A stretch of 64,000 nt of DNA, taken from Astropecten irregularis (Eukaryota > Echinodermata > Asteroidea > Paxillosida > Astropectinidae). This document shows, piece after piece, positions 35,343 through 47,400 of the stretch; the stretch's first letter is position 1, and each line of letters opens with the position of its first letter. The DNA lies in contig OZ020260.1 in assembly GCA_963971285.1 (NCBI GenBank), forward strand, positions 12,124,798 to 12,188,797, read 5' to 3'. A model generated the notes under the pieces. It was given only the letters and a program-made list of their open reading frames with translations. It was not told the origin of the DNA and searched no databases. The position numbers were made by a program, and so were the translations under genes.

Positions 35343-35553
35343 CTGTGTGCACACAAATTGGCTATGGCTTGAAATTTCACACAGAACTATGAGTAGCCAC
35401 TACCATAGACCTAAAGGTGTCTTGAGCTAAAGCTTGTAGCCAAATAATTTGGGGCTATGGCTTGTAATGTCACAGAACTATGTGCAATTGAGTAGCCACT
35501 ACCATAGACCTATGTATTAAATTGAAGCCTGAAGCTAAATAATTTGAACACAG
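35343..35553. repeat. GCTGTGT-ended repeat with internal duplication
   Basis: Ends GCTGTGTGCA and TGAACACAGC are inverted. Inside, a block of about 80 bp (GGCTATGGCTTG ... AGTAGCCACTACCATAGACC) is present twice in tandem. Confidence 0.65.
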
Positions 35554-36229
35554 CATAAACCTATCATAAACATGAAGGAATTAACCAAAATTCAAGTTTG
35601 TTATCAGTTACTGGTTAAAAAAATGCATTCTTCAAAATGTATAATATTGCAGTATCACCTTTTTATACATTTTTTCATTCATAAATTACGTCAAAAATTG
35701 AACAATTTGGTCCAAAACTTCTTTTTTCTTTTACGAAGATTGCACATACTTAAAGAATTCTTAGTTAGGATAAATACAAATATCACAAATGTATTTGCAC
35801 TGTGGTAATAAAATGGATGGAATTATAAGCCTCAAATTTCAGGTTTAAAAAATGCTCGGCAGACAACTGAGCAGGAACCTCAAATAGTGATTATGGATCC
35901 AGAAAACAATTTACAAGACTTGTGGTAAAAATGTATGAAAAAACAATGTATCACTAAACCAAAAAGGGTGACAATAAATTTGCTTGGATGTCTGAAAACT
36001 CTGTTTGCCAGATTTGCATAAAGGTAGGGGACTTCTTGTCAATACAACTTTAATACATGTTGATGAGAAACAGTGAATGAGAAAGTCACTCTAGTTTATC
36101 AAAGAGTTCGGTTTTAAAGGAATGTCAATGGAATCAAACAGTGCAATGGATATTCAAAGTCCTAACCTGTGTACAAGGTATTTGGGTATATGTTACCGAA
36201 AATGTTCATTAGTTTATACTTCATATAGC

Positions 36230-36330
36230 GGTATGTGCGTGGTTTCATTGCTTCTGAGTGCCAAACAAACAAAGATAATTGACTTTATGACTTCAAATTC
36301 AGTCAGTTTCCCTTGTGGTTATTTGACGAT
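36230..36330 (+). repeat. tRNA-headed repeat lacking its tRNA part
   Basis: Leader (GTGGTTTCATTGCTTCTGA ... AACAAAGATAATTGACT) joins directly to the tail (TTCAAATTCAGTCAGTTTCC) found after the tRNA module in full copies, so the tRNA block has been lost, or was never present. Confidence 0.65.
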
Positions 36331-36923
36331 TGTAGTATATACTCCACTTATAATTCAACTTTGCCAACAAATTCTGTTGACATATTGACGTGAACTGACT
36401 AAGTTCTCCTTTTTTTTAAGAGCAAATCAACTTTGACTTCAGTTCAATCTGTTTAAATCCACTCTCGGTCTTGCCCGACAACTTGGCACACAAAGTGGTC
36501 CTGGCTGGCAGAATTTAACTTTAATTAAAGTTTAATTTAAGTCTAATCGATAAGAATGTTCCCTTGGAAGCTAAGAACATAAATAAATTACTTTTTACAC
36601 TAAAATTTACACGATAGGTATATATACTACCCTATATGCTATACAATATAAATTCACATGCTGTAAAAAAAGAAAAAAAATCAACACAAACATACACTTA
36701 TCTATAATATTAACATTAAAATAATATCTTTGTACAATGTGGGTACCATATATAAAACCATCTTTGATCAAAATACGATGAACGGTAAATTTCTGGCAAA
36801 AATTTCTGACTTGTGCAACTTATAGAAAATGTGATTTATGTACAGGAAGTTTTAGTTACGTGATTGCAAAATATGAGGTTGCTGTAAGCTGCTTACTATA
36901 GTGGAATGACCTGAAAAACATCA

Positions 36924-37084
36924 GGGGCAAATTTCATAGAGCTGCTTAGCACAAAAATTTGCTAAGCATGACATTTCTGTCATAGTAAAAACAGGATTAA
37001 CAACCAAATTTCTGTGTGTTTGTTTTATTGGGCAAGCTATTTTTGTGCTAAGCAATTTTTTGTGCTAAGCAGCTCTATGAAATA
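36924..37084. mobile_element. Harbinger-like MITE, family A, shortened
   Basis: Left end GGGGCAAATTTCATAGAGCT; right end GCAGCTCTATGAAAT lacks the final GGCCCC. Middle third deleted. Confidence 0.75.
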
Positions 37085-37219
37085 TAGAATGAATATAGAA
37101 TGTTGTGATTTCCGATTGTCCGAACTAAAACAACTTAAAAGACAAGAAAAAGAGATAAACATGTACAACCATATATAACACAAAAAGGTGGGATTAGGCC
37201 AAGTAAAAAAGAAAACATG

Positions 37220-37457
37220 TTAAGCGTCCCCGCCGCTTCCTTTTTGGAGGTCGCTTGCTTTTTTTTTTGCTTTTTTTTTGGCTTAAAAAAAACCCGATGA
37301 ATTAAAGTCTAAAGGTCTAAATACTTGCATTTTTAGTCATTTCCCCTGCCTGTGGGCTCAACCAGTTGTTTTGGATAAATGGGTAGGTCGGCCATTTTGG
37401 AAAGAAAAAAAGGTAGGTCTCCTCCTTCCCTTTTTCCAAAAAGGCAGGACGCTAAAC
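37220..37457. repeat. Foldback with TAAGCGTCC ends
   Basis: TAAGCGTCCCCGCCGCTTCC then TTTTTGGA at the left is inverted as TCCAAAAAGGCAGGACGCTA at the right, flanked by ACATGT-like palindromic sequence. Confidence 0.65.
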
Positions 37458-37999
37458 ATGGTTTTTATTTTACTTAGCCTTAGTCTTTACTTTTTTTTTT
37501 ACAATGCCCTGATATACAAAGTGCACATGTAATTGCATAAATTGTGTCTTTGGAGGTCTCGACATGACTAAACACACAGTTTCATATAAATTTGAAGATA
37601 ATACAATAATTACAAGTTGATGCAAACTACCTTGAAACTGGTAAATGCTGGAATTCTTGGACAGAAACAGCTCCAAGAAAATCCTTCAGCCTCGGAGAGC
37701 GATTCTGTTAAGTTCCAAACATCCAATAAACCTGAAATACATTAATTCCACTTCGATTTCTGATTTTTAAAAAATGGCAAGAATTAAGTTTTGAAATGAG
37801 AACATATTACAGTCTTAGCTTTTAAAACCAAAAACAGAAATGACTTTTAAGTTAGTAAGTGCATTGTGTTACCAGTTCTTGGAATGTTAAAACCCATTTT
37901 AACATATTGCTATGAAGCACCAGTGCATAGAATGTAGGTAAATTTCAATAATTACTGACGAAAAATCAAAATTAAAATCTGGATTTTTCCCCAAGTTTG

Positions 38000-38352
38000 T
38001 TAAAGGTAATATCATACTTTGATTTAAAGAAATACAGATTCGTGGGCAAAAATATCAAGGAAGATACAGTAAAAGTAATCTGTGAAAATTCAGTCCCATA
38101 CGGTGCCCACTTTTTGAAAAAAAAAACAGCGAAAAACAGCCACAGTATTTTTCAAGTCTTTCTCTTATTTTTGATCTTTTAAAAGGTTATATCGGTCGTT
38201 GTTTTACTCATTTCTGGATAAATACACAATTTCAGACGGAAACATTTTAACGGTATGTTTCTACCATCACCATCTTCATACCCTGTGAGTTATACGTAAA
38301 TCTGTGAACATTTCTGTTTTGGTTTCTTACCAAAGTATGATACTACCTTTAA
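38000..38352 (-). mobile_element. TTAA-flanked MITE, copy 8
   Basis: TTAA at both ends; AGGTAATATCATACTTTG left, AAAGTATGATACTACCT right. Second subtype. Starts 12 bp below the putative MEGF9 poly-A signal. Confidence 0.86.
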
Positions 38353-38363
38353 GAATGTAAACC

Positions 38364-38369
38364 TTTATT
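38364..38369 (-). terminator. Probable MEGF9 polyadenylation signal
   Basis: AATAAA on the minus strand, 101 bp past the stop codon of the MEGF9-like gene. Confidence 0.5.
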
Positions 38370-38469
38370 TCTGAAGCAAAAACAATTTTAACAACAAATA
38401 AACCTTTCAGGCTCGTTATTTTGTAATAATAGATTATAATTTATACACTCATTAGCAATATAATGAGCA

Positions 38470-41400
38470 CTAGCTCAATGTATGGTAACCAGTTCTGTTA
38501 ATACTGTCTGTCGATTCTGTGAAGTAATCGGACGACGACTCCATGAGGTAGGAATCGTCTAAGTACATGACGTCCAGGTCGTCGAAGGTGAGATCCTGGG
38601 TGGTGTCGCAGTCGGCGTCGCCGTCATCGTCGCGTCGCAGCTCGATGGTCCAGAGGGGCAGCGGGGTCCTGCGGGATTTACGACGGCAGCGCCTCCGACA
38701 GTAGACGGTGAGAAGGACGAACAAGATGACGAGGACGCACCCGCCCACGGCGCCGCTTGCTATGATGTACGCCTGGTATTGCGCGTGGAATGGGCCGGCT
38801 ACATCTGCAATCAATTTAACAGAGACATGTTATAAAGGCACAAGTTATATGCATCTCATCACCCCTTCTGTACCAGAGATACCACCAGAATTTCATGAAA
38901 AAACTTAAACAACAGCCCAGAAAAACCTGAAACTACCCTTACCCTTAAAACAAATGTGTTTTTGGGATGTTTCAGACAAAATCAAGTACTACATGTATAC
39001 AGTTTTCAGGAGACTGATTGTATGCTGCCCTCTATCGACAGCTCCCTCCAAAATTCTCCCATTATAGAGTGCGGCGGAGCGTAACTTATTTTGATGTCAG
39101 ACAAAAGGCAGACGGAGACACTGCAGTAATGGCGGAGAGAATATCGTGCCGTCGGATCGGTCTATAGGATTTTCTGATAAGTAAACAGGGAGGTGGTTAA
39201 CTTCATGTACCAGACAACCGAATACAAATCACAACTCAAAGAAATCTTGTTTAGTGTTGCTACTTTCTCCTTACCTTCTTTAGAGCAAGACTCCCCTTCA
39301 CACTTAGGGCATTTCCCAGTCAAGAGGTCACAGTGCCTTGATAGGTTGGAGAGGCCCGGAGGGGTGTGGCTGCACTGGCAAGGGGTGCAGCTCCCGTCCG
39401 GCATCAAATAATCGGTGGGATTGCACGTGGATTGCATACAGAGGCGGGTCCAGGTAGCGTTCCCTAGGCAGCTGTGGCACATGGAAGCATCGGTGGAATC
39501 TTTGGCTGTCAAAAATCAAAATGTAAAACCACAAAATACATTGGAAATAATGAAACAAATTCTCAAATGTGGAAAAATTATTCTTGATATCATCAAATAG
39601 CCCCACAAAAAAATACAATGACAAGATTAATTTCAGTCATTCAAACTCGGCCGGTAGGGCGCCCGCATGAAACGTGGTTGCGTCAAGTGGGTCGTTATTT
39701 TGTGGAGATGGGAATGGGTCATGTGGCTGCCTGGGGGATGGCTATTCAGAATACTACTGCTCGAAGGTAGATGCGGCAATGCGCTGCCGCAGCGCATGCT
39801 CCCACTGATTGATTTATTCAGATGTGAACAAAGTAAACTGACAATTTGGGACACAGCCAACATAGGCTTGGATAGCTCAGTTGGTAGAGCACATGTATGG
39901 CAATCCGGAGGTCACGGGTTTGAATCCTGCTTCAGTTAACTTTCTTTGTTCACATATATTTGAATGGCAAAAACAATTCTTGTTTTCAATTCTATTTCAG
40001 TCTAAAGCACGATGGGACTAAAGATGACGCACGTAAGGTCTGCAACAGCACTAGGCCTACTGTGATAACACATTTTGTTTTCAAAACAATCAGATGTTAA
40101 GTTAACGTTCAACCTAGGCAGGATTCGAACCAAAAACCCTCAGCTTACTATAAATGCAGACATCCTTCCATTGCCAGCTGGACCACCCAGCCAGCTGGTC
40201 AACTGGATACCATCTACCATTAAACAGTTATAAAAGTAGGTGGTTCGTTCCTCAGTTTTCCCTTGGCCTAAGTAAAGATGAAGGTACTTTAAGTCCGCAG
40301 GAACATTTGTTGGGGCACCAAGGCAATGGGCAGGGCTACCAAGGCAATCACATGCCTCTGTGGACTCCAAAAATTTACTACCCAGCTTCCCCTCTACATG
40401 ACCACTTGTCTTCTTCACAAATATACAAAACGTTATCTGATTACACAACACGTCTGTCAGATAAGGAGCGTGAAATGCAATACGGCGGGCCCTCTTAAGA
40501 TCCTTACATTTTGTAGAGTTAAGGCACTTAATTGCAGTTTCCTCACAAGTGCATTGTCGGCATCCGCTCGCTGAAAGACCGTAGAATCCGCTGAGGCAAC
40601 GGTCGCACTGCTCACCACCGACTCCCTTTTTACACGAACACTTTCCAGATCTAGATACAGGAGAAGAGAAGAACATCAAAGGTTTTAGAAATTTGACAAG
40701 CTGGAGAGGGTTACGTCTTTCCTGATTCCGGTGTATGTTTGCAGTTGAGTAAACTTTTCACCCTGATTCTGTGACTGGAAACTTCCTGAACCCACCCAAA
40801 CCCAGCACTGTGCAATATCCCTATGTTAACATCTGACTCAGCCAAGTTGTCCCACTAAACCAAGGGTCGATTTCACAAAGTTCTGTTATGATGTGATCGA
40901 TCGTAACTCAAGTTACGAAGGATAACCCATCGTAGTGGACCTATCCCACGTAGGGCTTCAATGCATAAAAAGTCCTACAATTGATAGTAAGTTACGAAGA
41001 GTTTGGTGAAATGACACCAAGTCCCATATCACATAGCCGGGGCCCCTTCTTAGTGTTTCCAAATCTTGTCATATACTTGAGTTGAGACGGACTCTGGTGG
41101 CTATTGGGTTTAGGTTTGATGTCATTATTTCTTCACCTAATAACCAAAAGGAAAACTGATTAATTTTAGGTCATATTGAAAAGTGAAGAAAAAGAAATTT
41201 TGACTTGAGCGGGATTTGAACCCAGAATGCCGCATCTGGGGGTCAATGACTGGTTCAAATCCAACTCCAGAAAGTCCAGTCATTATTTCTTGTGCAAAAC
41301 AAAGTGTTACTGTAACAGAAACTGAATACGGGCACCCAAATGAATACAATTCTGCATACAATGAAAGGAACGGATAGGCAACTTACAAATTGTTTAGGAA

Positions 41401-44400
41401 AATAATAGGCCTAATTTGGCAATAATACACAATATAATAAGTTTCTTCACTGGATTTTGCCACTCTTCTCTATTTTTTGTTTTCCGTGCTCTCTTTTTAG
41501 ATCCAGTGACATTAATTCTAAGCTAATACATGCATGTTCTACATGTAGCTTGACAGTTTTTAACCAGCTTCTCTCAGACAAGTTTCCAGCCTGCTAAAAG
41601 GGAAGTATTATTACATTTTAACATCCAGGGCAGCTGCAGGTAAGTCTTCATTCTGCAGAACTTTGTTTTCCCCCCCTTTTCCAAAATCCCCTTTAATGCC
41701 TACCATCCTCTGGGATTCCGGATGCCGAGTCATGACCAGAAATGAGGTCATTAAATCTACTTGGGGCACGCTTCCTCTAACATGCCACTCTAGCTAGCCA
41801 TGTGCACCCAGAAACCCTGAAATGTTGAATCAGTATCCCACCGCTGCCACTAGTTTTCTTTACACTGGTGTGTCCAGGGCCCCCTACCAATGTCAGATTC
41901 ATTGTACTGCTTTTTTGGATACTGAGACTTTTGTGGTTTTTATTGGCAGACTAGGAACGGGAGGCAACTTGAGGTCAACCGTGGAACACTGAAGATAAAC
42001 GTCCCCTGTGCATCTGAGTCAACAAGTGTCTCTTAACTTAGTTAGTATACACTTTCTTGACATATTTGGGCCACTTCACTCCACCAAAGGGTGCTAAAGT
42101 ACTTTTGTGGGAAGAGCAGTAAGCCTTGTGGTTTTAACTTGGCAGTTCCACAGGCTGGGGACTGAGCACTGTCTGACAACGTCCCATCCCTTCACCTCTT
42201 CTGACTCTACCCAGTCCCCTCCTTCCAGCTAAGGGTGGGACCTTAGCCAGATATTGAATGGAGGAAATGTTTGGCTTCCGTCAGGAAATGATCCTAATAA
42301 GACCTTCGCTCCTCAAGGACATATGAACTCAATAACACAACAACATACAACCTTGATCAGACATATAAATCTGTGTATTCAATGTAGTGTATCCATGCAG
42401 AGTTATGCACAACATACTGATCGAGCCACAAAAGAAACGCAAACGATGGGTCCATTTAATTTATTGCCTCACAAGTTACTGACCCTCTCTGTGACCTTCA
42501 TGACACATGACCACTTTTTGATTATGACAACAAAAGCAACACTCAAGCTTTGCACCAAATTTGGTTGAATTCGATTAATTCAAACATCCGCAATAAAATG
42601 CAGGGATGAGATTGACCAATGTGATAAAAAAAAATGTCTGAAAACAGCTGACAGGGAGCATAAAAAGTCTGAAATCTGAAAATCTCGACTATACTTTTGA
42701 ACACAACATGTGAGGGAAGAAAATCTGGAGAAATCTCATCCCTGAAAATGTCAAAAACATTATGACAATAAATTGAATGGACCGATCATTTTTGTTTCTT
42801 TTGTGGCTCAGCATGTATTTTAAAGCATAAGTAACACCAATTCATTGCGTCTTGATTCTTGATGAATTTTGCATGAAAACAAAGTCAAACACAACATTCT
42901 GTCAAGGTTTTCATGGAAGAAACAGAAAAAAACCAGCTGCTGTAATTGAATCAATATATCTGAATGATGAATTTACATAATGTACAGCAGGACTGCTGAT
43001 TAATGTCTATTAAGTATTATACAGTGTAGCTATTGGATAGCTCATCGGCCAATGAGAATATTGTATCCAAGGAGCAATAAAGATTAAAGACAGCTACATG
43101 TAATTGGCCATTGAGAAAACTGTATCTAAGCACAGTCACTGGGCGCCATGTTGGCCAGCATACACACAGTACATGTATAATACAGCAAGGAAGTCTCAAT
43201 GAGCTTTACTTCCTCCATGCTAAGAGTATGTGCACAATGTTAGACATTTTTACTCTTGATTTGAGCATCGAGGCCATGGTTTGACTGTACATGGAAGAAA
43301 ACGCGCCAAAATCGTAGAAATCAAAACCATCAAACCCAAAGTCGTCCTTCCCATAAGCAGCCATTTTTGTTGTGAAGGACGCACCATGCTTTCCCATAGT
43401 GCAGTGAACGCTGAGCACTGCCTTTTGTTTTTGGTAATGACCGTAACGTCACTGAAGATCACCGGAAACGACCCTCTGCAGGGCTTTGTTTATTTCCGAT
43501 TAGTTATGGTTTTGAAAGTAGCTCTTTTGATGTTGGTAACTCACATCTAGAACATTTGAACTGAAGTGAGGAATAGTTGGAACCCCTTTTCTGTTCGTCC
43601 TCCATGGACTGTACCACTAATTGCCATCTAGAACGACTTTTTAAAGGTTCAATCATACTTTGGTAGCATACCAAAACTGAAATCTTCACAGATTTACCTA
43701 TAACTTACACAGGGTTTAAAAATGGTATGGCAGAAACATAATGGTTCAATTTGTTCTGTCTCAAATGCTGTATTTGACCAGAAAAGAGTAGACCCAATTG
43801 ACAAAAAAAAAAAACAGTTACGATCTCGGGGTGAGATCAAAACTCCTATGAATAGAATTTTAAAATAGCGGTTTTCATTGTTTTCTCAGAAGGTGGGCAT
43901 CGTATGGGACTGGAAACTTCACAAATGACTGTTACTGTATCTTACTTGATATTTTTTACCATGATTCTGAATTTCTTTGACAAAAACCATTTGTACCAAA
44001 ACCCATCAAAATGCCGCATTATCAGATAAAATTCCCGCCTTCTGAGGCTCTGACCCAGATGTAATAAGAGAGTCCTTCAGTCTTTATCATAATAAACACA
44101 CAGCTCACCAAGTTGTTGATTTTGTTTCTTGGCCTGACCTATCCAGTCTCTCTTATCTTGTGAGACTTTGGGAGGAGTGGACCATTACATACATGCATAT
44201 CGGCAGCAGTTCGGTCAACTTTTTGGCAGGAAATATAAACTAGCAAGTAAACCAGGGGTGGATTTCACCAAACTCATCGTAACTTACTATCAATCTTAGG
44301 ACTTATGATGGCAATGCAGCCCAACGTAGGATACGATGGGTTATCCTTCGCAACTCGTGTTGCGATCGATCGTAGGGCTTCCTGAAATCGACACCAGAGC

Positions 44401-47400
44401 TGTAATCCAATCACGGAGGTTTATTTCTAACTACATGATCCAATCCAGTGTACTTGGTCTTGGTGGTTACAGTACACTCATAATGTGTGTATCTGACAAG
44501 GCCATGCATGCAGTCATGGTACTGAATTTCTGTTTACCATTCGGATTGCTGAGTTTCAAGGAAAGCGGAAACCACTAGGGAAACCAAAATGTAAAAAACT
44601 GTCCCAACAACTTATCATGGAATGAAGCAATTCAGGATGTTGTGTTTTACACAGTCATGCAATGGCGCACACACAAAGAAAGTAATCAGAAAATGGAAAT
44701 GGTTAACCTGTGATGGTCCAGTGGGTCATATTACACACATAGTATTTGTGAGAGAATTGCAATTTGTGTTCTCCCAGAGAACAATGGTCTTTATTCTTGC
44801 TGTTTCACAATAATAATCAGGCAAAGATGTGTCATTTCAGCTGAGCCCATTGGGATCCATTGTACGGGTATTATAGGAAAAATGCCTGTGGCTTCACATA
44901 ATTTGTATGGGGCCAGACGGACAGACAAGTCACATAATGAAAACATCATGTCTGCTTCAAGATACCAGGAGTGTAATAGTACAGTAATGGCTGAAGGTCG
45001 CATGATACACAAGTCTGATTGTCCCGAAAGATACCAAAACTGCCCCAAGACAAAACAGGACAAATGGTCTTTGGCTAAACAAATTATGTGTTTTGCTTGT
45101 ATTGGTAAAGGGGCAAATGTACTATTTTTAATGGTTTTATAACCAATTTTGAAATGTTTTTCAATCAAAAGTTCATATTTTTTTAAAAGAAATTTGTAAG
45201 GATAGACCACCTCTGACATTATTGTTACAGGAGTGAAGGTCATTATATGGGCAATTCCAGCAAAAATGTTCACTAAAGTGAAAAAATGAAGTATGAAATT
45301 GCACTTCAGCTCTCAACGATTCTTGAAAAGTAATGCTTGAATTTTCATTTTCCAAAAGATTAATCATTTTTATGAAAAAATTTGGTGTTTTTTTCGCAAT
45401 TGAAAATGTTGTGTATTGTTTTGCAGAAACACAGAAATGTTGCAATTTTTGAAGGTTTTTTGGTTCCTGTCTTTAAATGAGACCAGAAATGCTCTAGAGG
45501 CCTCCTTCAACTTTAAAACAGCAGAGGACGGTATTACTTAATGAAAAATAATGGCAACATTTTACATCAATTCTTACATTTCAAGCCACTAGTAGTCAAA
45601 GTTGTGCGATTTCTCTAACAAAATAAGTGTCATGTCCGTTACGTTTTTCACTAAAAGTTTTCATTGCCAACAGGAAATTTGGATATAGGTGCTGCAAATT
45701 CATTTCCTATGTTAGAATCAAATGTCCTTATATGTGTAGCAACCATTTTTCCTTGGCACTTCTAGTTTTCTTACAAATAGCGTAACGGACATGACATTTT
45801 GCGTAACGGACATGACACCTCATAAAAGACAAGTGCCAAAAACAATATTTTGGCTCTGTGTAAAAGTCATTGAACATCAACATCTTCAGTAATGATGCTG
45901 CCTCATAGTTCAAAAACAAGTTTGTATTCAGATTCCCCTATGAGCTCTTTGAATCCTGGAACCTACATCTCCAATGGCAATTCTTTGCGAGATCACATGG
46001 CAAGAGAGCTATGGATGTAATAAAGCATGTTGTCACTAGTGCTGTGGTCAGTCAAAGTCACATTGTGAATGATGCAATTTCACTTACTCAGGCAGCTAAT
46101 TATAATGCATAAAAAGTATGCAAAAGGTTCTACCCTGAGGAAGATGTATTGCAGTGTTTGTCATCAAGCACAATCTTGATGCTACATGTACATGTATGGG
46201 ATGATGTTTGTCCATTTAAAGGTACATAGCATGTTTATTGGTTGCACCCAGTTAGTAGCAAAAATGTGCAGTTTAAGCCCTATTCATAAGCTGAAGAGAG
46301 TAGAAAACTAGTACATCACTTTGTCAAGCCTTGTGAAATGTGTGAAAGGGAACAAGGTATCACAGCCAATGATGATGAGCCACAACTAACCCCCTCATGC
46401 TGCCATCTCCTCTCCAGCAGTACAAAGAGGAAATCTTGTTCGAATTGAACTTTGTACAAAGAAAAAGTGAAAATACTTTGTCTCCCAGGTGACTAACTAA
46501 CTACAAGAGGATGGGTGTGATGTAGAATTTCTGAGAAGACAAGCTAGGGGGCTCATACAGTCAACTCAAGAGGAGGAAGCTTTTCTTGAAAATGATCAAG
46601 TGGTGGATGTTTTTATATTATCCGATATTAGAAAACAGAGCACACTTCTACTTGGAGGATGACATTGATTCTGAATGAAAGAGTTTACCAGTAAAACAAG
46701 CATGCAATTTGCTTCTCTGAAGGTTATTACCCATGTTAAAATGACACTGGTTTTATAATCCTGTCTCATCATCAAGCATTTTATTAATCTTTCTGCAAAA
46801 CAGAGATGAATAATTTTCATGAAATTGTATTCAGGACCCAGGCTAGGTACATGTGAACGTTTCTTTGCCTCAAATTTTAAAATGTGACCTTCTTAGCTCT
46901 ATGTAGGCCCCCATTGGTTGCACTCTGAAACATTTTATTCCATTATATTCCATGTTCTACTGTGTTTTTTTGTGATATCACTGAAACTCAAAATGAATTT
47001 AAGGTGTGTTATTCATAACATACTGTGCAGTTATATTTTTTTTAAGTAAAGAATTGGAGATATAATGGGGTGTCATGTCCGTTACGCCAATGTTTGTCAA
47101 ATATGAAGCCATTAAGTAAAAAATCACCATAATACCAACTAATCATGTATTTTGTGTTGGCATGGTGGGCGATAGCAAGAGAAATAATTCATGAACAGGA
47201 CCCATGGAATGAAGAAGCAATTTTTTTCAAGATTTTTTTGTTTTGTTCATAATGATGAAAAAATAGCAACTCTGAAATTTCACAAAGATATGAGATATTA
47301 CAGAATACTAGTTTTAAATTGTGTCCCAGTCTTCTAACATTGATATAAATACAAAATATCTGCCATAAACCTTAAAGGAAGAAAATTATAGAAGTTTACA

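Larger units (their letters stand above)
32690..38469. other. Convergent intergenic region TOR1AIP-MEGF9
   Basis: No exon recognised. Contents: likely TOR1AIP 3' UTR, foldback 33002-33276, hAT MITE 33933-34218, foldback 34322-34525, TTAA MITE 34757-35091, GCTGTGT-ended repeat 35343-35553, family A MITE 36924-37084, foldback 37220-37457 and TTAA MITE 38000-38352. A possible TOR1AIP poly-A signal (AATAAA) is at about 35246. Confidence 0.55.

Noticed and set aside
39869-39940. Functional tRNA gene
   Set aside because: A and B boxes are good but the acceptor and anticodon stems do not pair, and it lies inside a repeat with other copies.
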